Notes: generated from the letters alone by a model not told the origin. A stretch of 64,000 nt of DNA from Cinclus cinclus (GCF_963662255.1 NC_085046.1:96675324-96739323), one strand, 5' to 3'; positions 24,962 to 36,700 are shown, counted from the stretch's first letter. Program-made: numbers and translations.

Positions 24962-27209
24962 TTAGTGCTGTTCTAAAAGCTTTTTTTTCCACTTTTATCA
25001 TTGTTGGAATCTTTCTATTAGTAAGAACAGAGGTAGACGGGAGTTTTGTGAAGATAACAGGTATATTTTGTTACATTTAGGTTCAGATGCATCCAACTAT
25101 CCTCAGGCAGTTCATCAAACCTCTTGATATCAGTGCCTTAAATTATGCTAAAAGCATTCAATCTGGAATTGAATCAATCCTGGGACATGCTGGTTGCTGG
25201 AGATGATGTATATTTCAAATATATTTATAGCTCTAGCAAGCCTTTAATTCTTTCCTCCTCACTACAACAAAACTTTATTATTCTGGCCTGAACTGCTACA
25301 GGCCTTTGACTTATGAGTTACCAGATCTTTCTGTCTTTAGTGTCCCTTTTAGTGTCAAGCCTTTGGTCAGGTGGCTTTGATATGCACAGGAAGAAGTTTG
25401 CATTCCTGTATCACTTTCTTATGATCTTTTCTACTTACATGAAACAACACTTGCTTTTAAAATTCAATATAAATTTATTACAAGAATAATTTTCAGTTAT
25501 AAGTTTAGAAAATCATAGTCCTGTCTTAAGAAAGCGAAACAGTGATCAACACTCTATGATATTCCCATTCAGCAAAAAATATGTCACATCAGTTTCTCCT
25601 GGTCACAAAACTTTTGTATTATACCTTTTCTACCTTGAATAAAAAGTGCAATTAGCAGAATGTTTTTCCTATTAAAACTCCCCAGTTTCTCTGGTTTGTT
25701 TTTTTTAAGTGCACAAAAGCTTTCCTAATGTATGATCATGCTGTACATACATTATACACCCACCAAATCAATACACTGTATTAGTTTGATATGCTTAAAC
25801 TAATAGCTGAGATGGCTACTGCATCAAGACCTTAATTGCAAACTAACCTTGAGAAGAATCTTTCACTTGAAAGTATTATAGGGTCAATATACTTTTGGCC
25901 AAATCAAACAAATATACCAATTAAACAGTGCTTCAGAAAATTGTGCTGTAAAAATGAAAAAACAAAATATTAACAAGAAAAGACTATTTTTGAGCTCTAG
26001 CATCTTCTTTTTACTGTGTGAAAATTAGTTAGTAATAAAAAATAACTCTTTCCTTGCCTTCTCTGTCCCACAGGGCACCATCTAAAGAAAATTATTAAAT
26101 CTTCAGCAGCCAAATGTATCTTTTCCTATGGGTGAAATGTTTTGTTATGGGAAGTCAAGCCTGAAGAAATGGCAATTAAGGAGGACTTTGAGTTATACTG
26201 TGCATTAGTTCTAAAGCAAAATGAAGCAATATTTTTCCCTTTAGGATCAGTGTCAAGAGGGCGACATCAGTAACAGTAAAAGCTTTTTTTTTCACAAAGT
26301 AGTGATAGTAATCTTTAGTCAGCCCTTTTTATGTGACCCAACCCAAAACTCACATTTAGAAACTACTTCTTGTAGATATATAAGAAAATGTAACTGACTT
26401 AGCCAGTTGATCTTTTATCTCTACCATCCTGAATTGCTGACTTTAAACATGAAAGAAATTATTTCTACATGACTCAGATCAGCTTGTAAAGAAATATCTA
26501 ATAATACAATAAAGACACAGAAAGTTTTCAAACTTGTAAGAAAAAAAAACCATGGAAAACTGAATCTGACTTCTCTATCACCTGCATGTACACAAAGGCA
26601 AACTACAATGGTAAACTTTGAAGGATTAAACTACATCTTGCTGAGAGAGTTGGCAGAACTGAAACATGAAGTTTGTGCTTCCATATATATAAAAAATGTG
26701 AACAAATGAAAGAATGGAAAGAAAATTCATAAAAAAAAATATCTTTATTATTAGTTTTGCACCAGTGTTGTACCCAAGAGTCTTTGGGTTTTTTTTTCCC
26801 TGAAAAGTCTAGGGTGATCTTCTATTAAAAAGTACTATGAAAATGAAGTCTCTTTAAGACCATATTTTCAGTTCCATGAGCAGTATTTTCATATGTAAAT
26901 AATTACAAAGCAGTCACATTTATAGTTTCTGTTTATATTTCTTAATGAAAGATATTTTAAATCAAAATTTAAATAGTCATCCAATAGCCATCCAGCTTGC
27001 AAGGTTCTCTTTCCCTGAAAGCATTAAAAGAGTCTCACTGAACATATAGATATTTTCTATTTTCCCTCTCATGTAGGCTGGAATGCTGAGTGATACAAAC
27101 TGTGAGAATTTAAATTAGTTGAATTAATAAAAATGGAATGTTTACTCCATTATCATTGAAGATCATGGTGATTTTTAGCTCTGAGCTGTCTTGAATCTTC
27201 CAAGTGACC

Positions 27210-27259
27210 TGTCTAGTCCTCATTCTCATTCCTCATTCTCTTGTCTAGTCCTCATTCTC
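27210..27259. repeat. Small tandem duplication, 18-bp core, period 32
   Basis: TGTCTAGTCCTCATTCTC occurs at 27210-27227 and again, identical, at 27242-27259. A partial CCTCATTCTC copy (27231-27240) lies between. This looks like a local replication-slippage duplication in a pyrimidine-rich patch. Confidence 0.85.
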
Positions 27260-27366
27260 CTGGTTATATTCCAAAACCACTCCTTCATTTGTTTGAACAC
27301 TTTTTTTTTTAATTTAACCCAGAATATGCAAAAAAAAGCATGTCTGTTAAAAACAGAGTTAAGATC

Positions 27367-28061
27367 TGACTACTGAGATGTCTCTGCCTGAGTTTAGGCA
27401 GAAAGGAGACCATATGCCAAAGTCAATAATATGGATTTTATTTAAAAGTAAATGTGGTGCAGAGAGATAGAAAGAAATAGAAAAGAGAGTGGAGAGAGAG
27501 ATCAACCAGAAGATAATCACCACCTATGGATTCAGTGACATCTGTTTGTCCTTCTTCACCCTGGGCTTCTTGGTGGTGAGGGTCCTGATGTCATTCAAAA
27601 CTTTTCACTCTTTACACATTTTAGCAAACAAAGGAATTAATGTTCATTGGTTACACTGTTCTGTAATGCTGATTACTCCACATGCTCAGTCTTTCTCTTC
27701 ATTTGAGTCACTGGTTACTTGGGTCATTGGGCTGGGAGATGGTGATCACAATCCGCCCTGCCAAAATTACATTTTGGCCAGCTGGAGCTGACTTCAGCAC
27801 AGCTGATGAGCTGGCTTTCCTTGTGGCCCATATATTTCTCATTCTTTGTGTTCATTTTCCAGCTATGTTAACCTCCCCCTAGGTCTGAGGTAACATCTTG
27901 GCAATAGTTTTATTTTGCCTACAGTCCATAGTCCAGGTATACATAGAAGAATATTTGTGGGGCATTCAGTGGTCATTGGTGGTCACAGATGCCATCTGTC
28001 CCATAACTTGTGGTGTTCTTTCTTTATCCATCATCCTGTACATGGTAATTCAGGACTCACA
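27367..28061 (-). mobile_element. ERVK-type LTR, antisense, with near-perfect 6-bp target duplication
   Basis: On the minus strand this 695-bp unit starts TGTGAGTCCTGAATTACC and ends ...CATCTCAGTAGTCA. Its target duplication is AAGATC (27361-27366) and AAGATG (28062-28067), a single mismatch. Six bases is the length expected for ERVK (class II). Read in that orientation, it has a U3 with AACCAGTGACTCAAATGAAG, then a CT-rich Y-tract. A poly(A) signal AATAAA follows (TTTATT on the plus strand at 27437-27442, in a TTTAAATAAAATCC context). A short R/U5 reaches GGCAGAGACATCTCAG at the end. No gag-pol-env is attached, so it is a solo LTR. Plus-strand frames through it, including a hydrophobic 84-codon frame at 27898-28152, are fortuitous. 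Confidence 0.75.
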
Positions 28062-28065
28062 AAGA

Positions 28066-28460
28066 TGGTTAGAATTGGGATTTTTTTTTTTGGCCTGTAG
28101 AAGAGGAGGCTCTGACCTTATTGTGGCCTTTCAGGACATGAGGAGAGCCTAGACAAAATCTGAAGAGGGATGGTTTGCAAAGGCATATAGTGCTAGAACA
28201 GGGGTAATTGGCTTAATATTGAAAGAGATTAGGCTTAGATTTGATATAAAAAAGAAGTTCCTTGCTGTGAGGCTGGCAAAGCACTGGAACAGGATGTTAG
28301 AGAAGTTTTGGATGCCCCATCTCTAGAAGTGTTCAAGGCCAGGTGGGATGGGGCTCTGAGCACCCTGATCTAGTGTTAAGGCCTGGAAGGCAATGTCAGG
28401 GGGCTGGATACAGGTGATTTTTAAGGTGCCTTCCAACCCAAACTGGTCTATGATTCAATG
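28066..28460 (+). mobile_element. CR1 LINE 3' end, abutting an LTR
   Basis: A CR1 tail beginning at about the GTTAGAATTGGGATT box (the AGAGTTGGGGTTGTTCAGCC equivalent, here overwritten by a run of T at 28081-28091). It continues through AGAAGAGGAGGCTCTGACC, GGGGTAATTGGCTTAATATT, TTAGGCTTAGATTTGATATA, GCACTGGAACAGGATGTTAG, and GTGTTCAAGGCCAGGTGGGA. It ends TTCCAACCCAAACTGGTCTATGATTCAATG. Its 5' edge coincides with the 3' target duplication of the neighbouring antisense LTR, and no CR1 sequence is visible on the far side of that LTR. Either the LTR landed at the CR1 end or further CR1 sequence was lost. Confidence 0.92.
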
Positions 28461-28901
28461 AACTCATACAAGTGGCTGCATTTTTATTAAGAGAACAGAA
28501 ATGCACAGGATGGTTTTTTGAAAACCATTTTACTTTGCTGACAATCTAGGTAAAATTTCCTATGCTTTTTAATCAAATTGTGTCATTCTTGTGCTCTTTC
28601 TTTTTCCAATAATTAGTATAATGAATGACAGTATTGGAAACAGCTTATCACCTCAGAGAAGAATATAAAATTTGAACTCTTTGGAATAGTTCACTGTTAT
28701 ATAGCTAGAATTGTATTGAATAATTCATATAGTCCTGGTACACTGGTTTATAAGAGATCACAACAACAGAATAATTGTAGATTAAATCTGTTTAAATAAG
28801 AAAAAAAGTGTAAATTTACTCTAATATGCTCTTTCTACTGTTCCAATTTCTCCAGAAGGAATTATTTTACTATTAGAATAAAAACGCTTCAATAGTGGCT
28901 T
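28461..28901. other. AT-rich spacer
   Basis: Unassigned AT-rich sequence between a CR1 tail and an ERVL-like LTR. No gene or repeat is noticed. Confidence 0.5.
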
Positions 28902-29853
28902 TGTGGCAAGGTTTTGGCAACAGGGAGGGGGCTATAGAGGTGGCCTCTCTGAGAAGACAACAGGAACTGGTCCCATGTCAGACAAAGCCAGCTGCAGACA
29001 GCTCCAAAGAGATCCTGGCACTGGATGAAATTGTTCCCACCAACTGATATGATATTTAATAATAGGTGAAAATTCTGTTCACCAGCTGCAGCAAAAAAGA
29101 GTGAGAAAAGGTGAAACCAACAGGTCTGGAGACATCAGTGTCACAGAAGAAGGAAAGAAGAAGGTGCTCCAGGCACTAAAACAAAAGATCTCCTGCACCC
29201 CCTTGGAGAGGAGTGTGGTGAGGTAGGCTGTCCTCCTGCAGCCTGTGGAGCTCAGTGGTGGAGAAGAGATCTCTGTGTGGTCCATGGAGGACCCCATGCT
29301 GAAGCAGGTGGATATGTCAGGAAGAAGATACAGCATGTGGAGAAACCATGCAGGAGCAGATTTTCTGGCAGGAGCTGCAGCTCAGAATTCATGCTGGAGC
29401 AGTATGTTCCTGAAGGACTGTGCTCCATGGAAAGAATCCTCATTGGAACAGTTCATGAAGGACTGTATCCTATGGAAGTGATGGCATGTCACAGTAGGGG
29501 AGTAGTGTGAGAAGAAAGGAGTGGCAGGGAGGAGCTATTATGGACTGATGCACACCCCATCTCCATCCTTCTGTTCCATTTGAGGGAAAGCAGTCAGGAG
29601 TCAGGAGTGAAGGACTGAAGCTTCACCTTGGAAGAAGAGGAAAGTACTTTCAGTTTAGTTGTTGTTTCTCATCATCTTATGCTATTAATTAGCAATATGC
29701 AAATCAAATCTGTTTTGCCTATGAAACTAACTGGTAGGAAATCGTCTTGTTCTTAGCTTGATTCTAAAGTTTTTTAATCTTATTTTCTCCCTCTGTCCTG
29801 TGGAGGAGCATCTCGGTGGGCACCTGGCAGCCAGCCATGGCTAACCCACAACA
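28902..29853 (+). mobile_element. ERVL-type LTR with internal imperfect tandem modules
   Basis: This begins TGTGGCAAGGTTTTGGCAAC and ends GGCTAACCCACAACA, the ends I associate with abundant passerine ERVL LTRs. A CT-rich, then GAAGAAGG-rich U3 is followed by a purine-rich block of repeated modules. Each module has a GGAGCAG/GGAACAG-type core followed by GAAGGACTG and a TCCATGG/TCCTATGG segment; the clearest pair is at about 29391-29438 and 29439-29479. Where a poly(A) signal would be expected (about 29690) the sequence reads GCAATATGCAAATC, so the signal looks mutated. Flanking pentamers GGCTT (28897-28901) and CTGCA (29854-29858) do not match, so the target duplication has decayed or one boundary is shifted. 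It is a solo LTR with no viral genes. Confidence 0.78.
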
Positions 29854-31540
29854 CTGCAAAAAGAGAATCTGATCGATGATTCTTTATATGTAATTACCTG
29901 CAAGCTTTCATAGGACATTTAATTTGAAAAATAAATAATTTTTCCATTAGATGTAGTAAAGACATTTAAACTTCCTATTTCTCAATATGATTTTTAACAA
30001 GACACTTGACATTATATAATAGGAATAATGGTGCAGAATTAGTGCACTGTAAGGAAAGAAAATATGAGATTAATCATATAAGTTTATATTCTTATGCAAA
30101 AAAATGTGGATTAATTTCTTTGTTGCTTGTAAAGGGGGATTTTTCAAAATACATGTCTAAGAAAGATTTACATGCAAGTACATTAAAATAGCATGGTTTT
30201 TTTTAACTTCTAAGTGCAAACACCTAAGAACTTAATATTTTTCCTTATTCTGAATTGCTTTCTTAGAAAATTATCATGTCTCCACACAGGGAGTTTTGGT
30301 TGTGTTGGTTTTGTTTTTTGGTTTTTTTTGGTTTTTTTTTTTGTTTGTTTGTTTATTTTTCTTTTCCTAAGAGAGAGATGCATGATTTCATTGAACTTTA
30401 GTCAATGACCATAGGATATTAAGAGTCTTCAGAAACATGCTGCCATTTCAAACCTGTCAAAACTGTGCTTCTTAAATTCTATATGTGGATGCCAATAAGT
30501 TGTGCAATGTGCAATGAGAAGCTTGGTAATATGCTGGCTTTTAAATCCATTTGTGCTTTTATTGATTATCTGACTGGAAGAAAAGTGTTATTTGCTAACA
30601 GAAATAGAGTCTATTGAATGTGTACCATTGCATTTTGTTAAGATGATTAGTAAATCCACTTTTATCTTCTGATGTGTTTAAAGATTGATGGTATGCTAAA
30701 ATTTCACTTTAAACTCTCTTACAAAGATAAACCCCAAAGCTTAAATGGTAAATAACAGGGTTTTGTTTGTCCTGTTCTTATCTACATTTTCTTCCTTTCA
30801 AATGTTAATAGCCTTAAGAAATAATTTATCCAATTTTGGCATAAGCAGTCATTCATGGCCCTTTTCTAATTATGATCAATAGATTCCTAAAATGGCATTG
30901 CCTGGGAAATATTCTATTCATGATTAAAGGAGGCAATTGAATCACATTTTCAATCTTACATGGTAATATTTGTTGAATATATTTAGAATATCCTTTGAAA
31001 TTAGTGCTGGATTTCAGGTCATTTCGATTTAGACTGTGCAAAATTGAGTAGATCTTTTTCATTTCAATTGACTAAAATTGCCTGTCTTCTTGAAGTCATG
31101 TGAGAAAAGGTCCGTAATAGCAAAAAGCATCCAAGAAAGTCTTCATGGTTTCTGAGAAATAATTGCTTGTTGCTGGCATATTTAAAATGTAGATTTAAGG
31201 TTTCTTCCCCTTTCAAATGGGGAAAATAGGTTTTTCTGAGAAAACCTTTCAATTGAGAAAGTCATGGAGACAGGCAGATTGGGGAATGCAAGGGTAGAGA
31301 TTTCAGTAGGAAAAAGTCACCAGTTCTTAGTGAAATTCTGGTAGCACCCACCCTACTGAAGACATAACTCTGGACTGGTCATAGGCCCTTTGTAGTTATT
31401 CTCTACTGTTAATCAAGTCAACAGTGGAATAAATGAACATTATTTTGGCCTGTATCTTGAAAAGTGTTTCAAAGTACTCTAGAGGGAGATTGAGACATCT
31501 ATCAGAAAAGCAGCACTTAATTCAGGAAGGAGGAAATCAA
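29854..31540. other. AT-rich non-coding stretch
   Basis: No gene recognised. It includes a long T-rich, G-punctuated tract at about 30298-30365 (GTTTTTT and GTTT units) and otherwise unremarkable AT-rich sequence. Confidence 0.55.
30300..30365. repeat. T-rich low-complexity tract with (GTTT)n
   Basis: A run of T broken by single or paired G, ending in about three GTTT units. This is low-complexity sequence. Read in reverse it is A-rich, as at a retroposon tail, but no element body adjoins it. Confidence 0.8.
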
Positions 31541-32805
31541 CACGGTGCAGGTAACCTGGGTTCACAAAGGCAAAGCCCTATATAACTAATATTAAATATT
31601 TCTATGATAGTCATCTGCCTGTGTGTGAAGGGACAGTGGTAGATGTAGTTTTTCTGGGTTTTTCTAAGGCTGTTAATACTGTGCCTCACAGCATCCTTAT
31701 GAATGAGTTGTGCAACTCGGGGATGAGTGTTTTTAGGATGTGCTGGGTGAAGAACTGGCTGAAGGGCAGAACTCAACGTTATGTACTGAATCTGTCTGGC
31801 AACTGACACCAGTAATGTTCCTCAGGGTTCAATTTTAGGGCCAGTTCTGTTCAATATATTTGTCAATAGTATATCAATATATTTATTAACTATCTGGAGC
31901 TGAATACACCATTAGCAGGTTTGCTATTGATACCAAGCTGGGAGCTGCTGTTGACTCTCTTGAGGCATAGGAAGCCTTGCGGAGGGATCTAGATAGATTG
32001 GAACATTAGGTAATGATTAATGGTATGAAATTTAACAAGAACAAATGCCATATTCTCTTCTTAGGGTGTAGTAATTTTGGGCACTGTAAGAAACTGGGAA
32101 AGGAATGGCTGGAGAGTAGTCTTGGAGGAAGGAACCTGGGGATCCTGATCTGCAGCAGGGTGAACGTGAGCCAACAGAGTGCCCTGGAAGTCTTGAGGGT
32201 AAATCCCATCCTGGAATCCCTGAAAGAGTGTAATCAGCCAGTTAAATGAAGTGATTTTCCTGCTCTATTCAGTGTTAGTGTGGCCTCACCTTGAGTGCTT
32301 TGTGCAATTCTGCACCCCACAATTTAAGAAGGATATAATGGTCTTTGGATGAATCCAGAGAAGGAAAAAAAAAGCAGGTGAAAGGTCTGGAGGGAATGAC
32401 CCTTGGAGGGTCAGCTAGGGATTTTAGGCTTGTCTAGTTTGGAGAAAAAGAGGTTAAGGGGCAGCCTCATTGCTCTTTGCAGCTTTCTGAGGAGGAAAAG
32501 TGGAGAGGGAAGTGCTGAACCCTTTTCCTCAGTGTCCAGCATGCATAGCGATGGTTCAAAGCTGTGCCAAGGGAGGTTTAGACTGACCATTAAGAAGCAT
32601 ATCTTTACTGAGAGGGATCAAACACTGGATCAGAGTTCCTAGAGATGTGATCATTGCCCCCAGACTATCAATATTTAAGAAGCATTTAGACAATACCCTT
32701 AACAACACACTTTAGCTTTTGGTCAGCCCTGAAGTGGTCAGGCAGTAGGAGTAGATGGTCATTGTTGGTCTCTTCCAGCTGACCTATTTTAGTCTATTTT
32801 ATTCC
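31541..32805 (+). mobile_element. CR1 LINE, ~1.26 kb copy with reverse-transcriptase C-terminus and 3' UTR
   Basis: The longest continuous CR1 copy in the window. It starts in the ORF2 segment encoding a Gly-Phe-Thr-Lys box (GGGTTCACAAAGGCAAAG). The next conserved box follows (GTAGATGTAGTTTTTCTGGG, Val-Asp-Val-Val-Phe-Leu). A Trp-Val-Lys-Asn-Trp-Leu segment is at about 31743-31761. Then come the Val-Pro-Gln-Gly-type box, damaged, at GTTCCTCAGGGTTCAATTTT, and ACCAAGCTGGGAGCTGCTG near the active-site region, where the Ala-Asp-Asp codons are altered to GCTATTGAT (Ala-Ile-Asp). The 3' UTR follows and ends TTCCAGCTGACCTATTTTAGTCTATTTTATTCC. Many stops and indels and a divergent 3' end indicate an older CR1 subfamily than the 8278 and 16336 copies. 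A 60-codon open stretch at 31621-31803 is a residual coding fragment. Confidence 0.93.
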
Positions 32806-33130
32806 AAACACAGTGTTACTCACTGTTTCCATATCAACTAGTAGGGGACCACAAGACCACATAAATCATTCTTTCCTACCTTTCTGCACATGTAACAATA
32901 TTAAATAATACACGTGTTTATGGTATCAAACAAGGTTTAATTGAGCATTGTGAAAATTATTTCCGTGTCTTTCTATCACTGTGTTTACAATCAGTTTGTA
33001 AAATTGATCCACATTAAGGATTTATGCTATTTATTATCTTAAAGAGGAAAATAGGAAAGATTATTTCTTATAGTGGCAATCCACTGTTTTAGGTAGCACA
33101 TTTTAAAAGATGACAAAGAACAGCTCAGTT
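32806..33130. other. AT-rich spacer
   Basis: Nothing recognised between the CR1 copy and the SINE-like segment. Confidence 0.5.
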
Positions 33131-33258
33131 GTTTGCAACCAGATTTACATTTAGCTTCCTTGGCTTTCCCATAATTACTCTTGGTGACCTTGAGCAAATC
33201 ACGCCTGCACAAATCTGTGTATCTTCACTTGCCACATATAAAATATGAAGAGAGATGG
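33131..33258 (+). mobile_element. Probable ancient MIR/CORE-SINE fossil
   Basis: The segment GTGACCTTGAGCAAATCAC (33184-33202), followed about ten bases later by TCTGTGTATCTTCACTTGCC and a TATAAAATATG block, keeps the order of the widely conserved MIR core and post-core (GTGACCTTGGGCAAGTCAC, TCTGTGCCTCAGTTTCCCC, TGTAAAATGGGG, quoted from memory). Upstream, TTGCAACCAGATTTACATTT is compatible with the region before the core. MIR-related SINEs were active before the amniote radiation, so a bird copy would be highly diverged, as here. Edges are approximate. The alternative is chance resemblance over roughly 60 bp. Confidence 0.5.
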
Positions 33259-33380
33259 GTGGGAACATTGTTTTATAGCAAATATCATTGGTATATATTT
33301 AAGATCAGGAAGCATTCTAGTATTATTATGGAAAGGTCATAAATTAACTTTCTCAACTGCAGCCAGGGTAATCATGTATC

Positions 33381-33698
33381 TGTTGTAATGTACTGAATAT
33401 GGTCTGCTCTATTTCCCCCTCTCGGTCTGTAGCGTGGTTTATCCCTTTTTCTTAATCTCTCCCCTTCAGCACTGTCCCATTGGCTGTGACGTGTTTCTTC
33501 CCTCCCCTCTCCCTGGGTTCAAAAAAGCCCGATATTTCCTCTATCTCTCTCTCTCTCCCTAGAATAAAAGTGTGCTGGACATGAGCCACTGAGTGAGAGC
33601 TTTTTCTGGGTTTTTGCATTTTTCCATGTGCAGTCCCTAGTCTCTTCTGGCCCAGGCTAGCCTTATTAGAGCCAGGAGAGACTAGGGATAACAGCACA
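33381..33698 (+). mobile_element. Compact ERVK-type solo LTR with perfect 6-bp target duplication
   Basis: A 318-bp unit starts TGTTGTAATGTACTGAATAT and ends GGGATAACAGCACA. It is flanked by TGTATC at 33375-33380 and 33699-33704, and two further upstream bases (CA) also match. A 6-bp duplication fits ERVK. Inside are a CCCATTGGCTGTGACG segment containing the CCAAT-box complement ATTGG at about 33479, a TTCAAAAAAGCCC region where a TATA-like box would lie, and a (CT)n tract at about 33540-33559. A poly(A) signal AATAAA follows at 33563-33568. A U5-like tail contains CCCTAGTCTCTTCTGGCCC and its near inverted partner GGAGAGACTAGGGATAA. No viral genes remain. The perfect duplication and complete signals suggest a younger insertion. 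Confidence 0.78.
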
Positions 33699-33704
33699 TG
33701 TATC

Positions 33705-36700
33705 ATTTTGACTCAAATTCAAGTGACTAATTTATAGGTTTACTTCTTCAGAGAGGCCTCTGAACTTCTCTGTATATATAAAGATAAAGTAAATATTTTA
33801 TTTAGATAATGGAAGTAGCTGATTTTTTTATGTCTCAGGGAATAGGGAGAAATTATGAAAAAATAAGGTCATCTTATATGATCTATAAGACACAAGAAAG
33901 GAAACTTAAAAAGTTCTATTCAGAAGACATCTGAGAGTAAAATGTGATCAATAAGTGACCAGAAAGATATGTGTGGGATAAATGTCAATATTAACTACCC
34001 CAACAGAAACTAAAATTTTCTCACGAGAAAGAAAAGATACTGCACTGACAATCTGAAATATAAATTTTAAAGCTAGCATCATGTGATATTTTATTGTCAC
34101 GATGACATTTTAGACCAACCAGGTACATCCCACCTGGTGGGTAGTATAATACAGTGAACACATATGGAAGTGTTTATGGTAGAGTTAGACAGAGCAGCAG
34201 AATTTGGTTAGATTCTGGTTAGATTTCCCTCAATATCCATGTTACACTACCAAGCTGTTTGCACAGAAAGGTTCTGCAGCACCAATTAAACGTTCTATGT
34301 TTTTCCTACAGATTTAGAAATAGAGACAGGAAAGACAGAATCCCAACCTTTTCAGTAATTCATAATGTCATTTGACTTGGTTTTTAGCCACATTTATTAC
34401 TGTGGGCTGAAAAGACACTTTGGAGCTTATAGGTTTTTTGGCCAGTGCTGAAACCATATTTTATCCCTAAAAGAACAGTATTTCTAATAGTTTGTCAGAG
34501 GGGAAAAAAGAGAAAGATCATATCTCTAAAGCTTATCTAAATTATACAAGCTTTTATCAGTAAGCTGTTGTGTTGCTATATTTTCAAGTACTTCAGTGTA
34601 ACCGTAGAAGTGCATTTGGCTGTTACAGCACTTGAAAAATCAATAATTATGCACTTTCCATTTCTATTGTGCACATCAACATTTTCAATGCAGCCATTTC
34701 ACACACTGCGGTGTCATGAAGATGCTGGCATAAGAAAAATAGGAGTTTTAGAGGAAGTCAGTGTGTCATTTCACAATGCATGGAACAAGACCAGAGATCT
34801 TTTGTCTAATGTGAAATCTTGAACCAGTGAACTAATAAAGGGAGGAAGTTTGAGTTATGAAAAAAAGAATTATGAATCTTATTTTATTGTCAATTGTTGT
34901 AAGTTTTACATGTTTTAACTCCATTTAAAAATAAATTGTCTCACAGTATCCCTGTACCTTGTTGATGAACTTGTGAATCAGGTATTGGCCACAAAGACAG
35001 AATTCAGTCACAGTACATCCTTTAGTGTGTCCTGAGGGGTAATGACTTGTTCAGCATTACAAACATGAAAGACGGTTAAAAATGTATAAAGGTAGTCAAA
35101 AAACAGATACTTCTTCTCTAGCATCCCATCCCCAGCAGCAGCCTAAAGCTCAGAGAGGGTCATAAGAACATTTTGTTCCCAGCTTACAAGTATCTGCAGC
35201 CCAGAGAATTCCTAGGAAAAATGCAATTCCTGTGTAATCAATAATCTTCAATATTTTTAACTTTTTATATGGTCCGAGGTTACAAAAGAAATCAAGAGAT
35301 CTCACAGTTCACTTTTAGAAAGGACATAGTTTTAAATACAACTAGAGCCCTCAGATAAGTTTATATTTTATAGGGATATTAGGAATTAAACATATTGCTG
35401 AGCAATTACAGCAATCCTTGAGAAACAGAAGCTGTACATATTTACAATCAATTGCTTATGTCTCACTTGATGGCTGAAAGTTGCTGACATTTTTATAAAT
35501 TGTAAATTTTCTAAGATTTTCAGAATCTGCTTTTTCAGTTTATCTTAATATATTTCTGTACCTTCCTATGTGACATTTACAATTTTTTACACGGATAATT
35601 AATGAAGTAAAATTTAAATAAAAATGTGTTATGTAGACAATAAGGTAAATTTGAGATGCATTAATTTTATTATGTGGTGAGTATAAGGAACAGATATTTC
35701 TTTAATTTAAATTTGTATGTGATAATATTTGGCTATTTAAAATAAAATATTTTTATTTTCTTCTCCTTGTTTTTAATGAAAGAAAAGTGTAATACACATG
35801 TCACCCTGGTAAAACTGGTGGTCCTGTGATACAGATTTTTTTTTCTACTGCTGTATGAAAGTAAAACACACAAACAAAGTGTGAAACAAACCACTGACTT
35901 CCATTCCAGACTCCGTGTCTTCCCAGGACAGAATGTGAACTTCTCTCATATACCATGCACATTCTAAAGTCCTTTTCTCCAAACGTAAAATATGGGACAA
36001 TTTAACTGAAGTCTACCTTTTGCTTTAGAAGAGAACAGTTAGAACAACTGGAAAGGAATGACAATGGACAACATAGCTTCTAAATAGGTGCACCCTGACT
36101 CTAAAATATTTTCTTTGGTTCTTAAAAATCCATCAGGATGCATAGAAACGATGCATACAGTATTCCTATATATATATGACATGCACTTCTTCAGTGAAAC
36201 TTTCTTGTATATGTTTATGAAAAATGTTTGCCTCTCCCGTTGGCTTTGTTGCTGCAGGGCTTTTTGGTGATCTCCCATATCTTCACTCACTGTCTTGGTA
36301 GAGTCTCCAACAACAGACAAGGAACTTTGTCTGGTCCCAAATCCTGTGTTCACTTTCTTCTGCCTCTTTACTCTGAAATGGAATTTTTAAAAAGGTGTGA
36401 CCACAACATGAAACAGAAAAGTCAGATCAAGTTTAAACAGTTGCAGCTCAAATTTCTTCTAAGAAGAAGATTTCAATAGATGTTAGGATTTAGGTGAGAA
36501 AATCTTTCTGTATTGTAAACATTGGATACTTTTTCAGATGATTCCTTAATAAGAAATTAAAAAGTATAGGGTTTCAGAGCAATTACTTGGAATTGTCTTT
36601 CACAGTGAGCATCAAGCTACACTCTTGATGACTAGGAGCCATTATTTATTGATTGGCAGTTCTGAACTTCAGTCCTATTGCTATGCAAGATACACTTAAA

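Larger units (their letters stand above)
20287..27366. other. AT-rich non-coding stretch with simple repeats
   Basis: Seven kilobases without a recognised gene or transposon. It contains an A run at about 21024-21041, a G run at 23090-23102, a (CA)n tract at 24932-24961 and a small tandem duplication at 27210-27259. The segments at 22120-22480 and 23660-23900 have higher GC, with words such as GCTGGCAGTGGCAGAGCCAG. I cannot match them to a repeat or exon. Confidence 0.55.

Noticed and set aside
27898..28152. Hydrophobic 84-codon frame resembling a membrane protein
   Set aside because: It spans an antisense LTR, its target duplication and the start of a CR1 tail, so it cannot be an ancestral gene.
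34950..35080. Antisense segment with faint resemblance to a MIR-type SINE
   Set aside because: The similar words are not in the right order and the core GTGACCTTGGGCAAGTCAC is absent.
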